Source: Yamadazyma tenuis
Taxonomy: Eukaryota > Ascomycota > Pichiomycetes > Serinales > Debaryomycetaceae
Reading direction: 5' to 3'
DNA length: 64,000 nucleotides
NCBI RefSeq assembly: GCF_029203305.1
Contig: NC_089465.1
Span: 186,001 to 250,000, forward strand
Shown here: positions 1 through 8,518 of the stretch, piece by piece
Layout: each line of letters opens with the position of its first letter
Numbering within the stretch: position 1 is the stretch's first letter
The notes under the pieces: generated by a model
The model's database searches: none
What the model saw: only the letters and a program-made list of their open reading frames with translations
What the model was told of the DNA's origin: nothing
Translations under genes and position numbers: made by a program

Positions 1-733
1 GAAGTGGTACAAGGCACAACAAGCAAAACCCAAAGAAGCCCAAGAGTCGGTTATGGGGGTCGAGTTCTCGAAGGAACAACAACAGAAGATGCTTGATCTT
101 CCGAAAAAAACCTATTTGATTTCAAGCTCGTACAAGCCCGAACTTTACTTGTTGATAGTTTCGCTTTTGTTTGCATACCACTTCGACTTACGTGAGACCG
201 AAGGAGACCATAACATTGAGAGTGCGTGGACCATCGGTAAGATAGTGCCCCAGTTTGGTGCTTTAGACTCTAAAATTGTTGTAGGTGACTCGGACACCCC
301 GATAAGAGCAACTATTATAACATGTATTCGTCGGAGTCTCTGTTTCCCGCTCCATCGCAACTACGACCTTACGATGAAAGTCTGGAACGATGTGTACTAC
401 AATCTTCGTGGAGGCAAACGGCTTGTGGTTGAAAGCTTGTTAGATTTAAAAGAACTCTTTAGATTCCACGATGTTTATTATGTTTATGATCATATTTGGC
501 TCAAGGACTTGGTTGCATGGATACTCAGGGACGAGGTTACAGAGATGTCGTTGAGGTACTTGGCCCACGATGTGAAAAGAGAGATGGAAAAGGTGGATAA
601 GTCTGTTATCACCTTTGAAAAGGTTGATCCTGAGTTCCAAGAACCAGACAGCGACGACGAGGAAGAGACCAATGAAGACGACGAGATGATTACGCTCAGC
701 GTGGCAGAGATCGAGGTGATGTCCCGAGAATGA
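1..733 (+). CDS. SHQ1: SHQ1, box H/ACA snoRNP assembly factor (C-terminal part, cut by left edge)
   Basis: Shq1 is the chaperone that holds the pseudouridine synthase Cbf5 before it joins box H/ACA snoRNPs in the nucleus. The frame is open from base 2 to the stop at 731-733 with no start in view, so about 243 C-terminal residues remain and the N-terminal CS-type domain is outside the window. The visible part matches the helical SHQ1 domain: LLFAYHFDLRETEGDHNIES, then ESAWTIGKIVPQF, the RRSLCFPLHRNYDLTMKVW block and DLKELFRFHDVYYVYDHIWLK. The C-terminus is a short acidic tail (DSDDEEETNEDDE), usual for nuclear assembly factors. An internal ATG at 53 is not the real start because conserved reading continues upstream. 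The gene is convergent with the next one; the 115 bp between them hold only 3' ends. Confidence 0.88.
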   Translation, partial: KWYKAQQAKPKEAQESVMGVEFSKEQQQKMLDLPKKTYLISSSYKPELYLLIVSLLFAYHFDLRETEGDHNIESAWTIGKIVPQFGALDSKIVVGDSDTPIRATIITCIRRSLCFPLHRNYDLTMKVWNDVYYNLRGGKRLVVESLLDLKELFRFHDVYYVYDHIWLKDLVAWILRDEVTEMSLRYLAHDVKREMEKVDKSVITFEKVDPEFQEPDSDDEEETNEDDEMITLSVAEIEVMSRE

Positions 734-848
734 GATGGTGTACCTGTGTATTATACCCTAGTCTATAAATGTATACCTCTATTTGGGAGTGATGAAGCTG
801 TGTAACTGCTTGAATCTGAGAAGATCAACAGATGTCTTACAGCTATCA

Positions 849-2408
849 CTAACGTCCATTCTCCATTGAAACATCCGCCATGTCTGCCACGTCCGTCTCT
901 GGGTCTTCATCATTTTCCGAAATTGCTTGACTCAAATCCACAGACATATTGTCAGCATGAGACTTGTGCCGCTTGTGCCGCAGTTCGGGAGATGTAACGG
1001 GCCGCCCCGTCTCAGGTCTCCAGTGCTGGAATTGGATGACATGCTGGAACGACGTCATACTTTCTTGTGACGGTGGTTGCAGCAGACGGGACTGTTTCTG
1101 CAACGGCATCGCTGGTGCGGGTTTCACTTGCATGGTACTAGTGCCCAACGGAGACGTTTTATTTGTGGAAACGGAAGCTGAGGACCTTGATCGGGTGTGG
1201 GTCGGGGTCAGGCTCTTGGAGGCGGAAGCAGCACGGGCCATTGGTGACCTTTGGGGCGTTTTTTGCTTGTGCTGCTGTTGTTGTTGCTGTTGTTGTTGTT
1301 GTTGTTGTTGCTGTTGCTGTTGTTGTTGCTGCTGTTGCTGTTGCTGTAGCTGTTGCTGCTGTATTTGTATTTGTTGCTGTTGGAGCTGCTGGATGCTTTG
1401 TGGGTGTAAAAGTACAGATGGCTGCAAATAAGTGGTCTGGAGGTACTTTTGCGGCTGCAGCTGCGTCTGGTAACTGTGGGAGTCAATTTTGCTGAGATCA
1501 ATACTGCCAGCACTTCTAAGCCGGTTGGCGTCAAGCCGCGACGCCTCTACCGGTAGCGAATAGTGCCGTTGGTGAGGAACTATAGGGGGTTTCCTGCCAG
1601 GGAACCGGTACGATGCGGTGGGCGACGAGAGCGCGGCTACCGCCTGGGCCCCCATTTTTGCGGGAGAAAGAGGGCGCCGAGTATACGCCAGAAGCCCCGG
1701 AACCGTGGGTCCGGTCCCAGGCGTAGAAGTGGACGATGCGGACCTAGAGGTGGAGCCTGCTCCAAATCTATAGTTCACCGGAAGCAATGCAAAATCCTGA
1801 CTAGCCGAGCGCGAATGCGAAGCGGTGGCGCCTCCAGCAGAGGTGGCGGTTGTACCGGCAGTGGTGGATGGTGTGGTGGTGAAAGAGTTGGTACCGGCAG
1901 CGGTAGCATTTAGCACGGCAGCCGAGTCCTCGTTGTTCGGGTTAACACACATTTGAGGAATTAAATGAGGCGGTACGTTAGCGCCCAAAGCCGTTGTCAT
2001 GATATTATAGTTCTTAGTGGCCGTATCCAACTTGATCTGCTCCTGCTTTGTTCTCTCCTGTTCGATTTTGAGCCTAACAATCTCCATTATGCCTGGTTCT
2101 GAGATGGGAAACGCACTTGGATTTTCCCCGATGATAGATAATATTCCTGACTTCTGGAGAAGGTCCAAGTCAGAACGGGTGAAGGGTGTGGTCTCGAAGT
2201 ACGAGTGGGCACGTGTGTCGCGTGTGGGGGAGGGAAGCACCGGCACCGGGCGTAGTTTAGGGGTATTTGTGGATGAAGTAGAAGCGGTTTGGGTCTGAAG
2301 GAGTTTGGTTGTTTCAGGTTTGGGCGGCAGCGTTGAGCGTCGCTCGGGCTCTGATTGGCCTTGGAACTTGTCGATAAGTGCATGCACACTCATGGATCCA
2401 GAAGACAT
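849..2408 (-). CDS. Polyglutamine-rich low-complexity protein, 519 aa, function unknown
   Basis: I do not recognise this protein with confidence. It starts at an ATG (2406-2408). The one compact, conserved-looking block is near residues 75-150: a helical stretch with LQKSGILSIIGENPSAFPIS followed by a charged helix (IVRLKIEQERTKQEQIKLDT). The rest is Ser/Thr/Ala/Pro-rich and probably disordered. A pure run of 25 glutamines is followed by HKQ and flanked by shorter Q blocks. The C-terminus has a basic patch (LRHKRHKSHA) and an acidic end. Basic S-P/T-P clusters (RSPM, TSPLG, PLSPAK) look like kinase targets. A remote relation to S. cerevisiae BOP3 is possible but was not tested. CTG codons here should be read as serine. 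Confidence 0.8.
   Translation of the reverse strand: MSSGSMSVHALIDKFQGQSEPERRSTLPPKPETTKLLQTQTASTSSTNTPKLRPVPVLPSPTRDTRAHSYFETTPFTRSDLDLLQKSGILSIIGENPSAFPISEPGIMEIVRLKIEQERTKQEQIKLDTATKNYNIMTTALGANVPPHLIPQMCVNPNNEDSAAVLNATAAGTNSFTTTPSTTAGTTATSAGGATASHSRSASQDFALLPVNYRFGAGSTSRSASSTSTPGTGPTVPGLLAYTRRPLSPAKMGAQAVAALSSPTASYRFPGRKPPIVPHQRHYSLPVEASRLDANRLRSAGSIDLSKIDSHSYQTQLQPQKYLQTTYLQPSVLLHPQSIQQLQQQQIQIQQQQLQQQQQQQQQQQQQQQQQQQQQQQQQHKQKTPQRSPMARAASASKSLTPTHTRSRSSASVSTNKTSPLGTSTMQVKPAPAMPLQKQSRLLQPPSQESMTSFQHVIQFQHWRPETGRPVTSPELRHKRHKSHADNMSVDLSQAISENDEDPETDVADMADVSMENGR
1272..1346 (-). repeat. Polyglutamine codon tract, 25 mixed CAG/CAA codons
   Basis: On the minus strand this is an uninterrupted run of 25 glutamine codons mixing CAG and CAA. 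Shorter Q blocks follow downstream on the plus strand to about 1380, broken by Leu/Ile codons. The mixed codons make it less slippage-prone than a pure CAG run. Length polymorphism between strains is likely. Cysteine-, valine- or leucine-rich frames on the other strand are shadows of this tract. Confidence 0.95.
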
Positions 2409-3043
2409 CTGCTGCTAACCATGCAAAGAACCAGTGGTGGTGGTTGTGAAAAAAGGGTCAGATGTTTAATAGCAAAGTTGAGGTGTTTTCAAGTCGCGGC
2501 TTTTGAATGCGATGAGAGATCTAGTTTCAGGGTCCGAGAAAAGGGTGTTGGGCGGTACAGTGGCAGCGCTGGCGGTACGGGTGGTGCGAGAGAAGTGGCC
2601 AGGTGGTTACGCGCCTTATGTTTGTGCACTTATATTTGTGGATGGAATATGTGCAATTTATTTAGCTCCTACTTTGGAGGTGTTTAAGTTTATGTACAAG
2701 TAACAGGAGGTGCGACGTAAGACATGGGAGGGAGAGCAGGGAAAATAACATGACAGCTGGCTTCAGAGAATTACGTGTTGGTCTACCGAGTCGGGTGGCT
2801 GCGGCGGGATATTTGATATTATTGGTATGAAACGAGATTTTGCTTGTGACACGTACGACATAAAATAAAAGGTACAAAAAAATAATTGGCTATTACAAGA
2901 CCAAGAGTGGATAATGCGGTGTAATGTGGCGGTAGCAGGTGCCAATGATCAAATACTGCGTATTGAGTGGTGCCAACAATGGTGCGGAACCTCGCTAGTG
3001 CGACGAAGGATGGCGGGAAAACAGGTCCAAAACCTAAAATTGG
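2409..3043. other. Intergenic, promoter side of the polyQ gene and 3' side of the AST1-like gene
   Basis: 635 bp with no convincing gene. The part next to 2408 should carry the promoter of the polyQ gene. The part next to 3043 is the 3' flank of the AST1-like gene. Short open frames on both strands have no recognisable content. No tRNA-like boxes were seen. Confidence 0.6.
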
Positions 3044-4858
3044 TCAAAAATCCTCCACCTTCATCACCACCTTTCCGTCATGCTTCCGAAGATCTTTGAT
3101 ATACTGCTTGAAGTTGTTGCGCCAGTCAATGTAGTGGTCTACCTGGAACTTGATCTCGTTCTTCAAAAATAAGTTGAGACCTTCGATGATCCATGGCCGC
3201 GTGGTGGTGAGGTTGATTTCATCGTAGTAATTGTATCTAAGAAGGCTATTGGCAATGCCTGACAGCCACTTCAGCAGCCAAGGGTTCAAAATCGATTGCT
3301 CTGATGCCTGGGTCGAATAATCGATGAGGGTGTCGATACTATAGCTTGGTTCTTTCAAGGTAAACTTACAGAATGATACTAATCCAGAGGATTGGGACTT
3401 GGGTTTCATGAGCTTGATGAAGAACTGGTCTTTGACGTTGGCCTTTAGGAGGGTCAGGAGCTTAGTATCGTCGTCAAGGTTGTCCACCACTGGGAAATTA
3501 AGATAGTCGAGTTTCTTGTAGCGAATAGAAGTTTTCTGGAGGTAATGTGAGCCAGTGATATCGACAATCAAGTCAAACTTGTAGTTGTCGATATTGGCAG
3601 CCGTGATCTTCTCCTTGCTGTTCTTGAACATGGCCTCAAGAACGTCCACCGCCATAAGGTCTGGTTTCTTGTAATTTATCGGTATCTTTTCACCTGGTAG
3701 AACAATATCCTCGTTTTCAAGGTCGTAAGAAACCACTTCAAAGTTCATTTCACCATCCAGAGCTGTGCTACCCTTGAGGTGTCTGACCCATTTTCTCATT
3801 TGCTTTAGTCTACTTTCCTTGACTACGAGAACAAGGTTAAGACGTTCAAACTCGTATAAAGACGACGAGAGCATTTGAATAAGAGTATACCCAAGATTGG
3901 TATCGGCACCATTGATCATGAGGTTCGGGTACTCTGTCGGCTTCAAGTGCTGAAGTGCCTGTTTAGCTTTACAGTAAAGCACCGGGATAGTAGCGGCCTT
4001 GGCCAACGCAGGCAATTCGTCTTCCACACTCAACGCCGTTTTTCGTTTGGGAGCCGTGGCCGGCGTTTGTGACGGCCGAGGTTGGTCATCAGACTCGCTA
4101 GATTCGCTCGAATCATCTGAGAAGCCCTTCAATTGGCTGAACTCCAAGTATGGATCGACCTTGGCAAGTTTATCCAAAGTCAAATCATCAAGTTGAACAA
4201 GAAAGTCCTTAGTAGGATTCAAAAGCACGGTACTGGAAAAAGCACCTTTTCGGCCCGTAGGACTCAAAATTCCCATCACGTAGTCTCCCTTGGATAACTC
4301 CTGTTTGGCAGTGGCACCAATGTCAACCACTTGTCCCACAAACTCGTAGCCTAAACCAACTTTCACATCACTAAGATTAAAGTAGTACTTGTTCAACTTG
4401 CTGATATCAAAAGAGTTCAAGCCAGCATACTTGATGCTGACAAGCACATTGTGGCTGGGAATTGGGAGCTCGATCGTTGGATAATTGAAGTTTAGCTCTG
4501 TATCTTTGTTGATTACTGAGATGTCCTTAACATGAACCTTCTTCAAATCACCCAAAACTTTATGGGGCTTGACCGGTTTCGGTGGTAATGGCGGTCCTGT
4601 TGGCAATGGTTTGGGTGCAGGCTTGTCGAACTTTTGCAAATACAGCAACTCAGGGGGAATTTGGTGGAATGGAATTGAGTTCTTCTTCAGCTCCTCTATT
4701 TTCTTGAGGTTTTCGTGGTGCTCTTTCAAGTCCTCTTCCGGCAACGGGGCAAATCCCACCGACTTCCGCTTGGGTTTTTCCGGGGGCGTAGGGGGCAGAG
4801 GTGACTGAGGGGCTTCCGTCAGCGAGGACTTGTCTTGTTCTGGTTCCGAGTGATCCAT
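3044..4858 (-). CDS. AST1/AST2-like medium-chain dehydrogenase-related protein, 604 aa
   Basis: Probable member of the yeast Ast1/Ast2 group: quinone-oxidoreductase-like proteins of the MDR superfamily that associate with membranes and help deliver the plasma-membrane H+-ATPase Pma1. Seen here: a Pro/Lys-rich N-terminal extension (residues 1-105); a GroES-like segment with PSHNVLVSIKYAGLNSFDIS, GLGYEFVGQVVDIG and KGDYVMGILSP around residues 130-200; an acidic Ser/Glu insert (DDSSESSESDDQP); then a Rossmann-like half with NLMINGADTNLGYTLIQML. At 604 aa it is longer than S. cerevisiae Ast1 because of the N-terminal region and the insert. The zinc ligands of true alcohol dehydrogenases are not evident, so catalysis is doubtful. 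It shares a 111 bp divergent promoter with the LMBR1-family gene. The superfamily is clear, the AST1 assignment less so. Confidence 0.65.
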   Translation of the reverse strand: MDHSEPEQDKSSLTEAPQSPLPPTPPEKPKRKSVGFAPLPEEDLKEHHENLKKIEELKKNSIPFHQIPPELLYLQKFDKPAPKPLPTGPPLPPKPVKPHKVLGDLKKVHVKDISVINKDTELNFNYPTIELPIPSHNVLVSIKYAGLNSFDISKLNKYYFNLSDVKVGLGYEFVGQVVDIGATAKQELSKGDYVMGILSPTGRKGAFSSTVLLNPTKDFLVQLDDLTLDKLAKVDPYLEFSQLKGFSDDSSESSESDDQPRPSQTPATAPKRKTALSVEDELPALAKAATIPVLYCKAKQALQHLKPTEYPNLMINGADTNLGYTLIQMLSSSLYEFERLNLVLVVKESRLKQMRKWVRHLKGSTALDGEMNFEVVSYDLENEDIVLPGEKIPINYKKPDLMAVDVLEAMFKNSKEKITAANIDNYKFDLIVDITGSHYLQKTSIRYKKLDYLNFPVVDNLDDDTKLLTLLKANVKDQFFIKLMKPKSQSSGLVSFCKFTLKEPSYSIDTLIDYSTQASEQSILNPWLLKWLSGIANSLLRYNYYDEINLTTTRPWIIEGLNLFLKNEIKFQVDHYIDWRNNFKQYIKDLRKHDGKVVMKVEDF

Positions 4859-4969
4859 ATTTGCAATCAGAATATGTTCAGTGCGCGAAAAACAACCCTC
4901 AGATCAAAACCTCAACTGCTCCACAAACATTTGTTTCCGCGCAAAACAAGCACCACTACATATTCATAA
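4859..4969. promoter_or_regulatory. Divergent promoter between AST1-like and LMBR1-family genes
   Basis: 111 bp between two outward-facing ATGs. It holds two GC-rich elements, GCGCG at 4883-4887 (25 bp from the AST1-like ATG) and CGCGC at 4938-4942 (28 bp from the LMBR1-family ATG). Each is set at a similar distance from one start codon. The same element recurs at many starts in this window. Confidence 0.55.
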
Positions 4970-6898
4970 ATGTGGATTCCCACAGCCATTGGCTATACAT
5001 TCTCGCTCCTACTAAGTGTGTGGGGCATCCAGTTCTACATCAACGTGTTGAAGCGCCCAATATACTTCCTGGTGCCGGTGGTGTTGGCGGTATTTATCCC
5101 CATCTCCATCATTTTCCTTATGCCACTAGATTATGTTCAACATAACGCCAAAGATGCTGTTGCGTGGCTTGACTTGCCAGATGTCGTCATCTTGTACTTG
5201 TGGAAGGTCAAATACTGGACAACGTTTTTGTTGACATGGTTGGTGTTACCGTTGCTTCAGGAATTTTATAAATCAGGTCAGCACAAGGGCTATAGCCGAC
5301 TCAGAGAAGCGCTTCAGAAAAACTTACGTTTCCAATTGACCATTTTGGCGGTGTCGGTGGTGGGTGTGATCTACTTGTCGTTGGAGGTGGGCCTTTCGTT
5401 TGGGCACATGAAATCCATGATTATTGCTTTATCACATATTTATCCTTTGGTATTGGCCCTATGGTTAATGGCACATGGACTCGTCAATATACCGCGAGAC
5501 CAATGGACGTTTGGCAGCGTGGTGGGTAACTTGAACTTTCACTATCTCAAGGTGCCGAAGCTCATCGACGACTTGGAGGATGTGAAAATCGCCTTTAAAG
5601 AAGACATTCTCCAAGTGCTTGTGTTGCAGAAGAACTTCACCCACGACTCAGAAGACCTCTTTGTGTTCCGTGACTGGATCTTGGAAATGTACCAAAACAT
5701 TCCTGAAGACTTGAAGGAGGTCATGGAGCTCCAGTACGTAAGTGAAGCTCCTGCTATTTCTCGCAACCAGTTGACGAGCGGGTTTATGACGAAACTTACT
5801 GCCAGATTCAATTCCAACCTCCACAAGTTGGTGGCATACGAGTCAGCTTTCAACACCCTTTATCGTCATGTGATTCTTTATGAAGACTTGTTGACCACGA
5901 CCAGTGGAAGTCCCCAGTTTCGATTAGACACTGCGTCGGACCTCGTATCACCAAGAACAAAATACCTCCTCCATTGCTACGTCTACCCCGTGCTTAACCG
6001 GGCGTGGTCGATTATGCTCTTTGGCGCTGCATTTGTGGTGATCGAGTCGGAGTTGTTTCATTCGACCAAACTCCTGCTCATCAACATGATCTTTACCCGT
6101 ATCCACCACAATTGGGTGCAATTGGTTGTTTGTTGGTCGGTGTTTTCGCTAATGCTTATATGTGCTATGAACTCGTTGACCAAGTTGAAGGTATTTCTGG
6201 TGTATCACTTGGTTCCGCATCAGCTGGATCCGGTGTCGGCATGTTTCTATGCCACATACATCGCTAGATTGACGATTCCCTTGTCGTACAACTTCATAAC
6301 GCTCTTTGTGCTGCGGAAGTCGATATTCGAGGACTGGTTCGGGAAATCAATCCACCTCACGGGATTATTCAACTTGATGAACAATTGGATCCCACGGCTC
6401 ATTGTTTTACCGGTGGTGTTAACGGTGTTTAACGTGTACGACAAGTTGAAGCGGCGGCTCGGACTCGCGTCAGATCTTTATGACTCGTTCGGGTTTGACG
6501 ACGTAGAGGACGTGGAAAACCAGCCTCAGAAGCGCAAAGATTTAATCATAGTGGAGGCCAAGCGTATCATTTCTCGTGAGTATACCAAGAGAATGGCCGG
6601 GAATGTACGGCACTTCAACCTCCAACAAGCAGCAGACCTCAACTACAACGTGAACCGGACCCAGTTCACGGCGGCATTATCCAACCGGATCGATGAGCCG
6701 TACCACGACGAGGAGTCGCTGGGGCTGGAGCTGATTTGGGGTCGGCTCGGGTCGCAGTGGAGTAACTTAACCCAACAGCTTCCACGATGGCTGGACCGGG
6801 GCCTTGGCCGCAGACGTGGCAGCAGCGCCGCCTACGAAGACGAGCCGCTCGACCAGTTCGACTACGACGACGACGCCGACTCACCCATGGTGATCTAG
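4970..6898 (+). CDS. LMBR1-family (LMBD2-type) polytopic membrane protein, 642 aa
   Basis: Belongs to the LMBR1/LMBD integral membrane family; the fungal LMBD2-type members have no firmly established biochemical role. About nine membrane segments are visible: three near the N-terminus (ending IPISIIFLMPLDYVQHN, typical of the family), a second group around residues 85-180 and a C-terminal group around 350-500. A hydrophilic, partly helical central loop (about 190-340) separates them. The cytosolic tail has a basic stretch and ends in an acidic DQFDYDDDADSP segment. The start at 4970 gives a hydrophobic segment immediately, as in relatives. The 3' third is GC-rich. Confidence 0.78.
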   Translation: MWIPTAIGYTFSLLLSVWGIQFYINVLKRPIYFLVPVVLAVFIPISIIFLMPLDYVQHNAKDAVAWLDLPDVVILYLWKVKYWTTFLLTWLVLPLLQEFYKSGQHKGYSRLREALQKNLRFQLTILAVSVVGVIYLSLEVGLSFGHMKSMIIALSHIYPLVLALWLMAHGLVNIPRDQWTFGSVVGNLNFHYLKVPKLIDDLEDVKIAFKEDILQVLVLQKNFTHDSEDLFVFRDWILEMYQNIPEDLKEVMELQYVSEAPAISRNQLTSGFMTKLTARFNSNLHKLVAYESAFNTLYRHVILYEDLLTTTSGSPQFRLDTASDLVSPRTKYLLHCYVYPVLNRAWSIMLFGAAFVVIESELFHSTKLLLINMIFTRIHHNWVQLVVCWSVFSLMLICAMNSLTKLKVFLVYHLVPHQLDPVSACFYATYIARLTIPLSYNFITLFVLRKSIFEDWFGKSIHLTGLFNLMNNWIPRLIVLPVVLTVFNVYDKLKRRLGLASDLYDSFGFDDVEDVENQPQKRKDLIIVEAKRIISREYTKRMAGNVRHFNLQQAADLNYNVNRTQFTAALSNRIDEPYHDEESLGLELIWGRLGSQWSNLTQQLPRWLDRGLGRRRGSSAAYEDEPLDQFDYDDDADSPMVI

Positions 6899-6991
6899 GA
6901 CGGTGCCGGGGGGTCTGCCCCGCACACCCATACTTAATTTATCAAATAGACGTTAATTTCAGCGCGCGCTCTACAACCCCATCAATAGCAC

Positions 6992-8269
6992 ATGAGGCCC
7001 TCCACCACTATTAGCACAATTGGACGCCGAAGGCTCTCGTCATCCGTCACGTTCACTCCCATGGACCCCGTGACCCACACGGCAGCCAGCGGCCGCCTAC
7101 GAGTGTCGCTCCTCAAAAGCCCCACCCATTTCGGCCACTACACATCGCGAGTCAACCGACCCTACAATGAAGACAAATACAGTGCCGGAGTCCTTGAACT
7201 CAACGGAGTGCCTGTATTCAACTTCAACATATTCGATGGCCATGGCGGTGATGAGTGCTCGACGTTTCTTCAGGATCACCTTGCACAAGAGATTGAAGAT
7301 GTCAATACACTTGTGGAGAACCAAAGTGAGCGAGATCAACTCATTCAAAAGTACTGGAAAAACATCGGCGGGTACTGGAAACGGTGGTACCGGCACCGGG
7401 CGGACAACTTTGTGCGGATGTCCAACGGCCGGGGCGAGGTGGCTCTCCAAAAGATAGATGCTGGTGATGACTTGGGGGCCCGACTCCCGTTGGGGTTTTT
7501 GAGCTGCGACTACAAGTTCTTTGAGACGGACCTGAAGCTGGGTCTGACGTGTACGTCGGTGTACCTCCGTACTCTCTGGGCGGACGAGCGCCCGTTCAAA
7601 CCAGTGTTTGAAGATTACTACTTCAATCGCAGAACCATTTCCAAGTTGACAATTGCTCATGTGGGCGATACCAAGGCCATTTTGGTCGATAAGCACGGGG
7701 AGGCCCACGCGTTGACGCAGGAGCACCATCCATCCAACCCCAATGAGGCGCTGCGGCTCCGCAAGTATGCTGCCAATTTTTTCATGACCGACTCGTTTGG
7801 CGAAGAGCGGTTCATTGCGCTTGCCAACACGCGGGCGTTTGGCGATATCGATTTTAAGCAGATGGGCGTGACAGCCGAGCCGGACGTGATCAATGTGGTG
7901 ATCGGTGACTATGACACGGTGCATTCTCGGCTCACCAAGCAAGAAATCGAAGAATATACGGTGGGCGGAATTGGGGGAGATGAGAGTTTTCTCGTGTTGT
8001 GCAGTGACGGGGTAAGCAACGAGATCACCGACCAGGAGACGGCCGACATTATCATGAATACATTCAACATGCGAGGGCATAGTACTGCCACGCCGCAGGG
8101 TTGTGCAGAGGAGGTGGTGAAGTTTATTGAGTATATTGGAGGAGACGATAATGCAACTTGCTTAGTGGTGCGGTTGAACGGGTGGGGGAAGTGGGCGGTG
8201 AAGGACCGGACGGGGGAGCTTCGGCAGCAGCGGATGGAGGACTCGTTCCGCCGTGGCGATGATCGGTAG
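6992..8269 (+). CDS. PTC6: PTC6-like PP2C protein phosphatase, probably mitochondrial, 425 aa
   Basis: Mg/Mn-dependent serine/threonine phosphatase of the PP2C family. Motifs in order: NRPYNEDKY near residue 55, FDGHGGDE with the metal aspartate at about 82, IAHVGDTKAI near 225, FGDIDFK near 290, and LCSDGVSNEITD and GGDDNATCLVVRL near the end. The N-terminus is free of acidic residues and rich in Arg/Ser/Thr (IGRRRLSSSV), a likely mitochondrial presequence. In S. cerevisiae, Ptc6 acts in the mitochondrion and is linked to mitophagy and pyruvate dehydrogenase regulation. The C-terminal NGWGKW...DRTGELRQQRM block also fits Ptc6 better than the cytosolic PP2Cs. A GCGCGCGC element sits 23 bp before the ATG. 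Confidence 0.8.
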   Translation: MRPSTTISTIGRRRLSSSVTFTPMDPVTHTAASGRLRVSLLKSPTHFGHYTSRVNRPYNEDKYSAGVLELNGVPVFNFNIFDGHGGDECSTFLQDHLAQEIEDVNTLVENQSERDQLIQKYWKNIGGYWKRWYRHRADNFVRMSNGRGEVALQKIDAGDDLGARLPLGFLSCDYKFFETDLKLGLTCTSVYLRTLWADERPFKPVFEDYYFNRRTISKLTIAHVGDTKAILVDKHGEAHALTQEHHPSNPNEALRLRKYAANFFMTDSFGEERFIALANTRAFGDIDFKQMGVTAEPDVINVVIGDYDTVHSRLTKQEIEEYTVGGIGGDESFLVLCSDGVSNEITDQETADIIMNTFNMRGHSTATPQGCAEEVVKFIEYIGGDDNATCLVVRLNGWGKWAVKDRTGELRQQRMEDSFRRGDDR

Positions 8270-8361
8270 GTGTGGGTACGGGTCAAACTTACAGCCAAGT
8301 GGTAGACGATGAGAGTGTGGGTGTACGAGTCATACTTACAGCCAAGTGGTAGACTGTGTTA
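8270..8361. repeat. Imperfect tandem duplication (about 46 bp, two copies) right after the PTC6 stop
   Basis: Two copies starting with GTGTGGGT at 8270 and 8315. A 21 bp block is identical in both (8287-8307 and 8334-8354, beginning ACTTACAGCC). The copies differ only in the middle. The duplication begins one base after the PTC6 stop and lies between PTC6 and the decayed coding region. Confidence 0.9.
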
Positions 8362-8518
8362 GTAGCGTGTTATGGTACAACCGAATATACTAGAGCATTA
8401 ATGTGTACCAGTAGAATCTCCTCTGTCAAGTCTTTTTGCAGTCACCTGAAAGCGCGCAGTTAATTTTGATCAACTTTTTGCAGCTATACACCTCGAAGTA
8501 CTTTCGGTTATCCATTCA

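Noticed and set aside
964..1534. Cys-, Val- and Asn/Ser-rich frames around the polyQ tract
   Set aside because: They are alternative readings of the CAG/CAA repeat.
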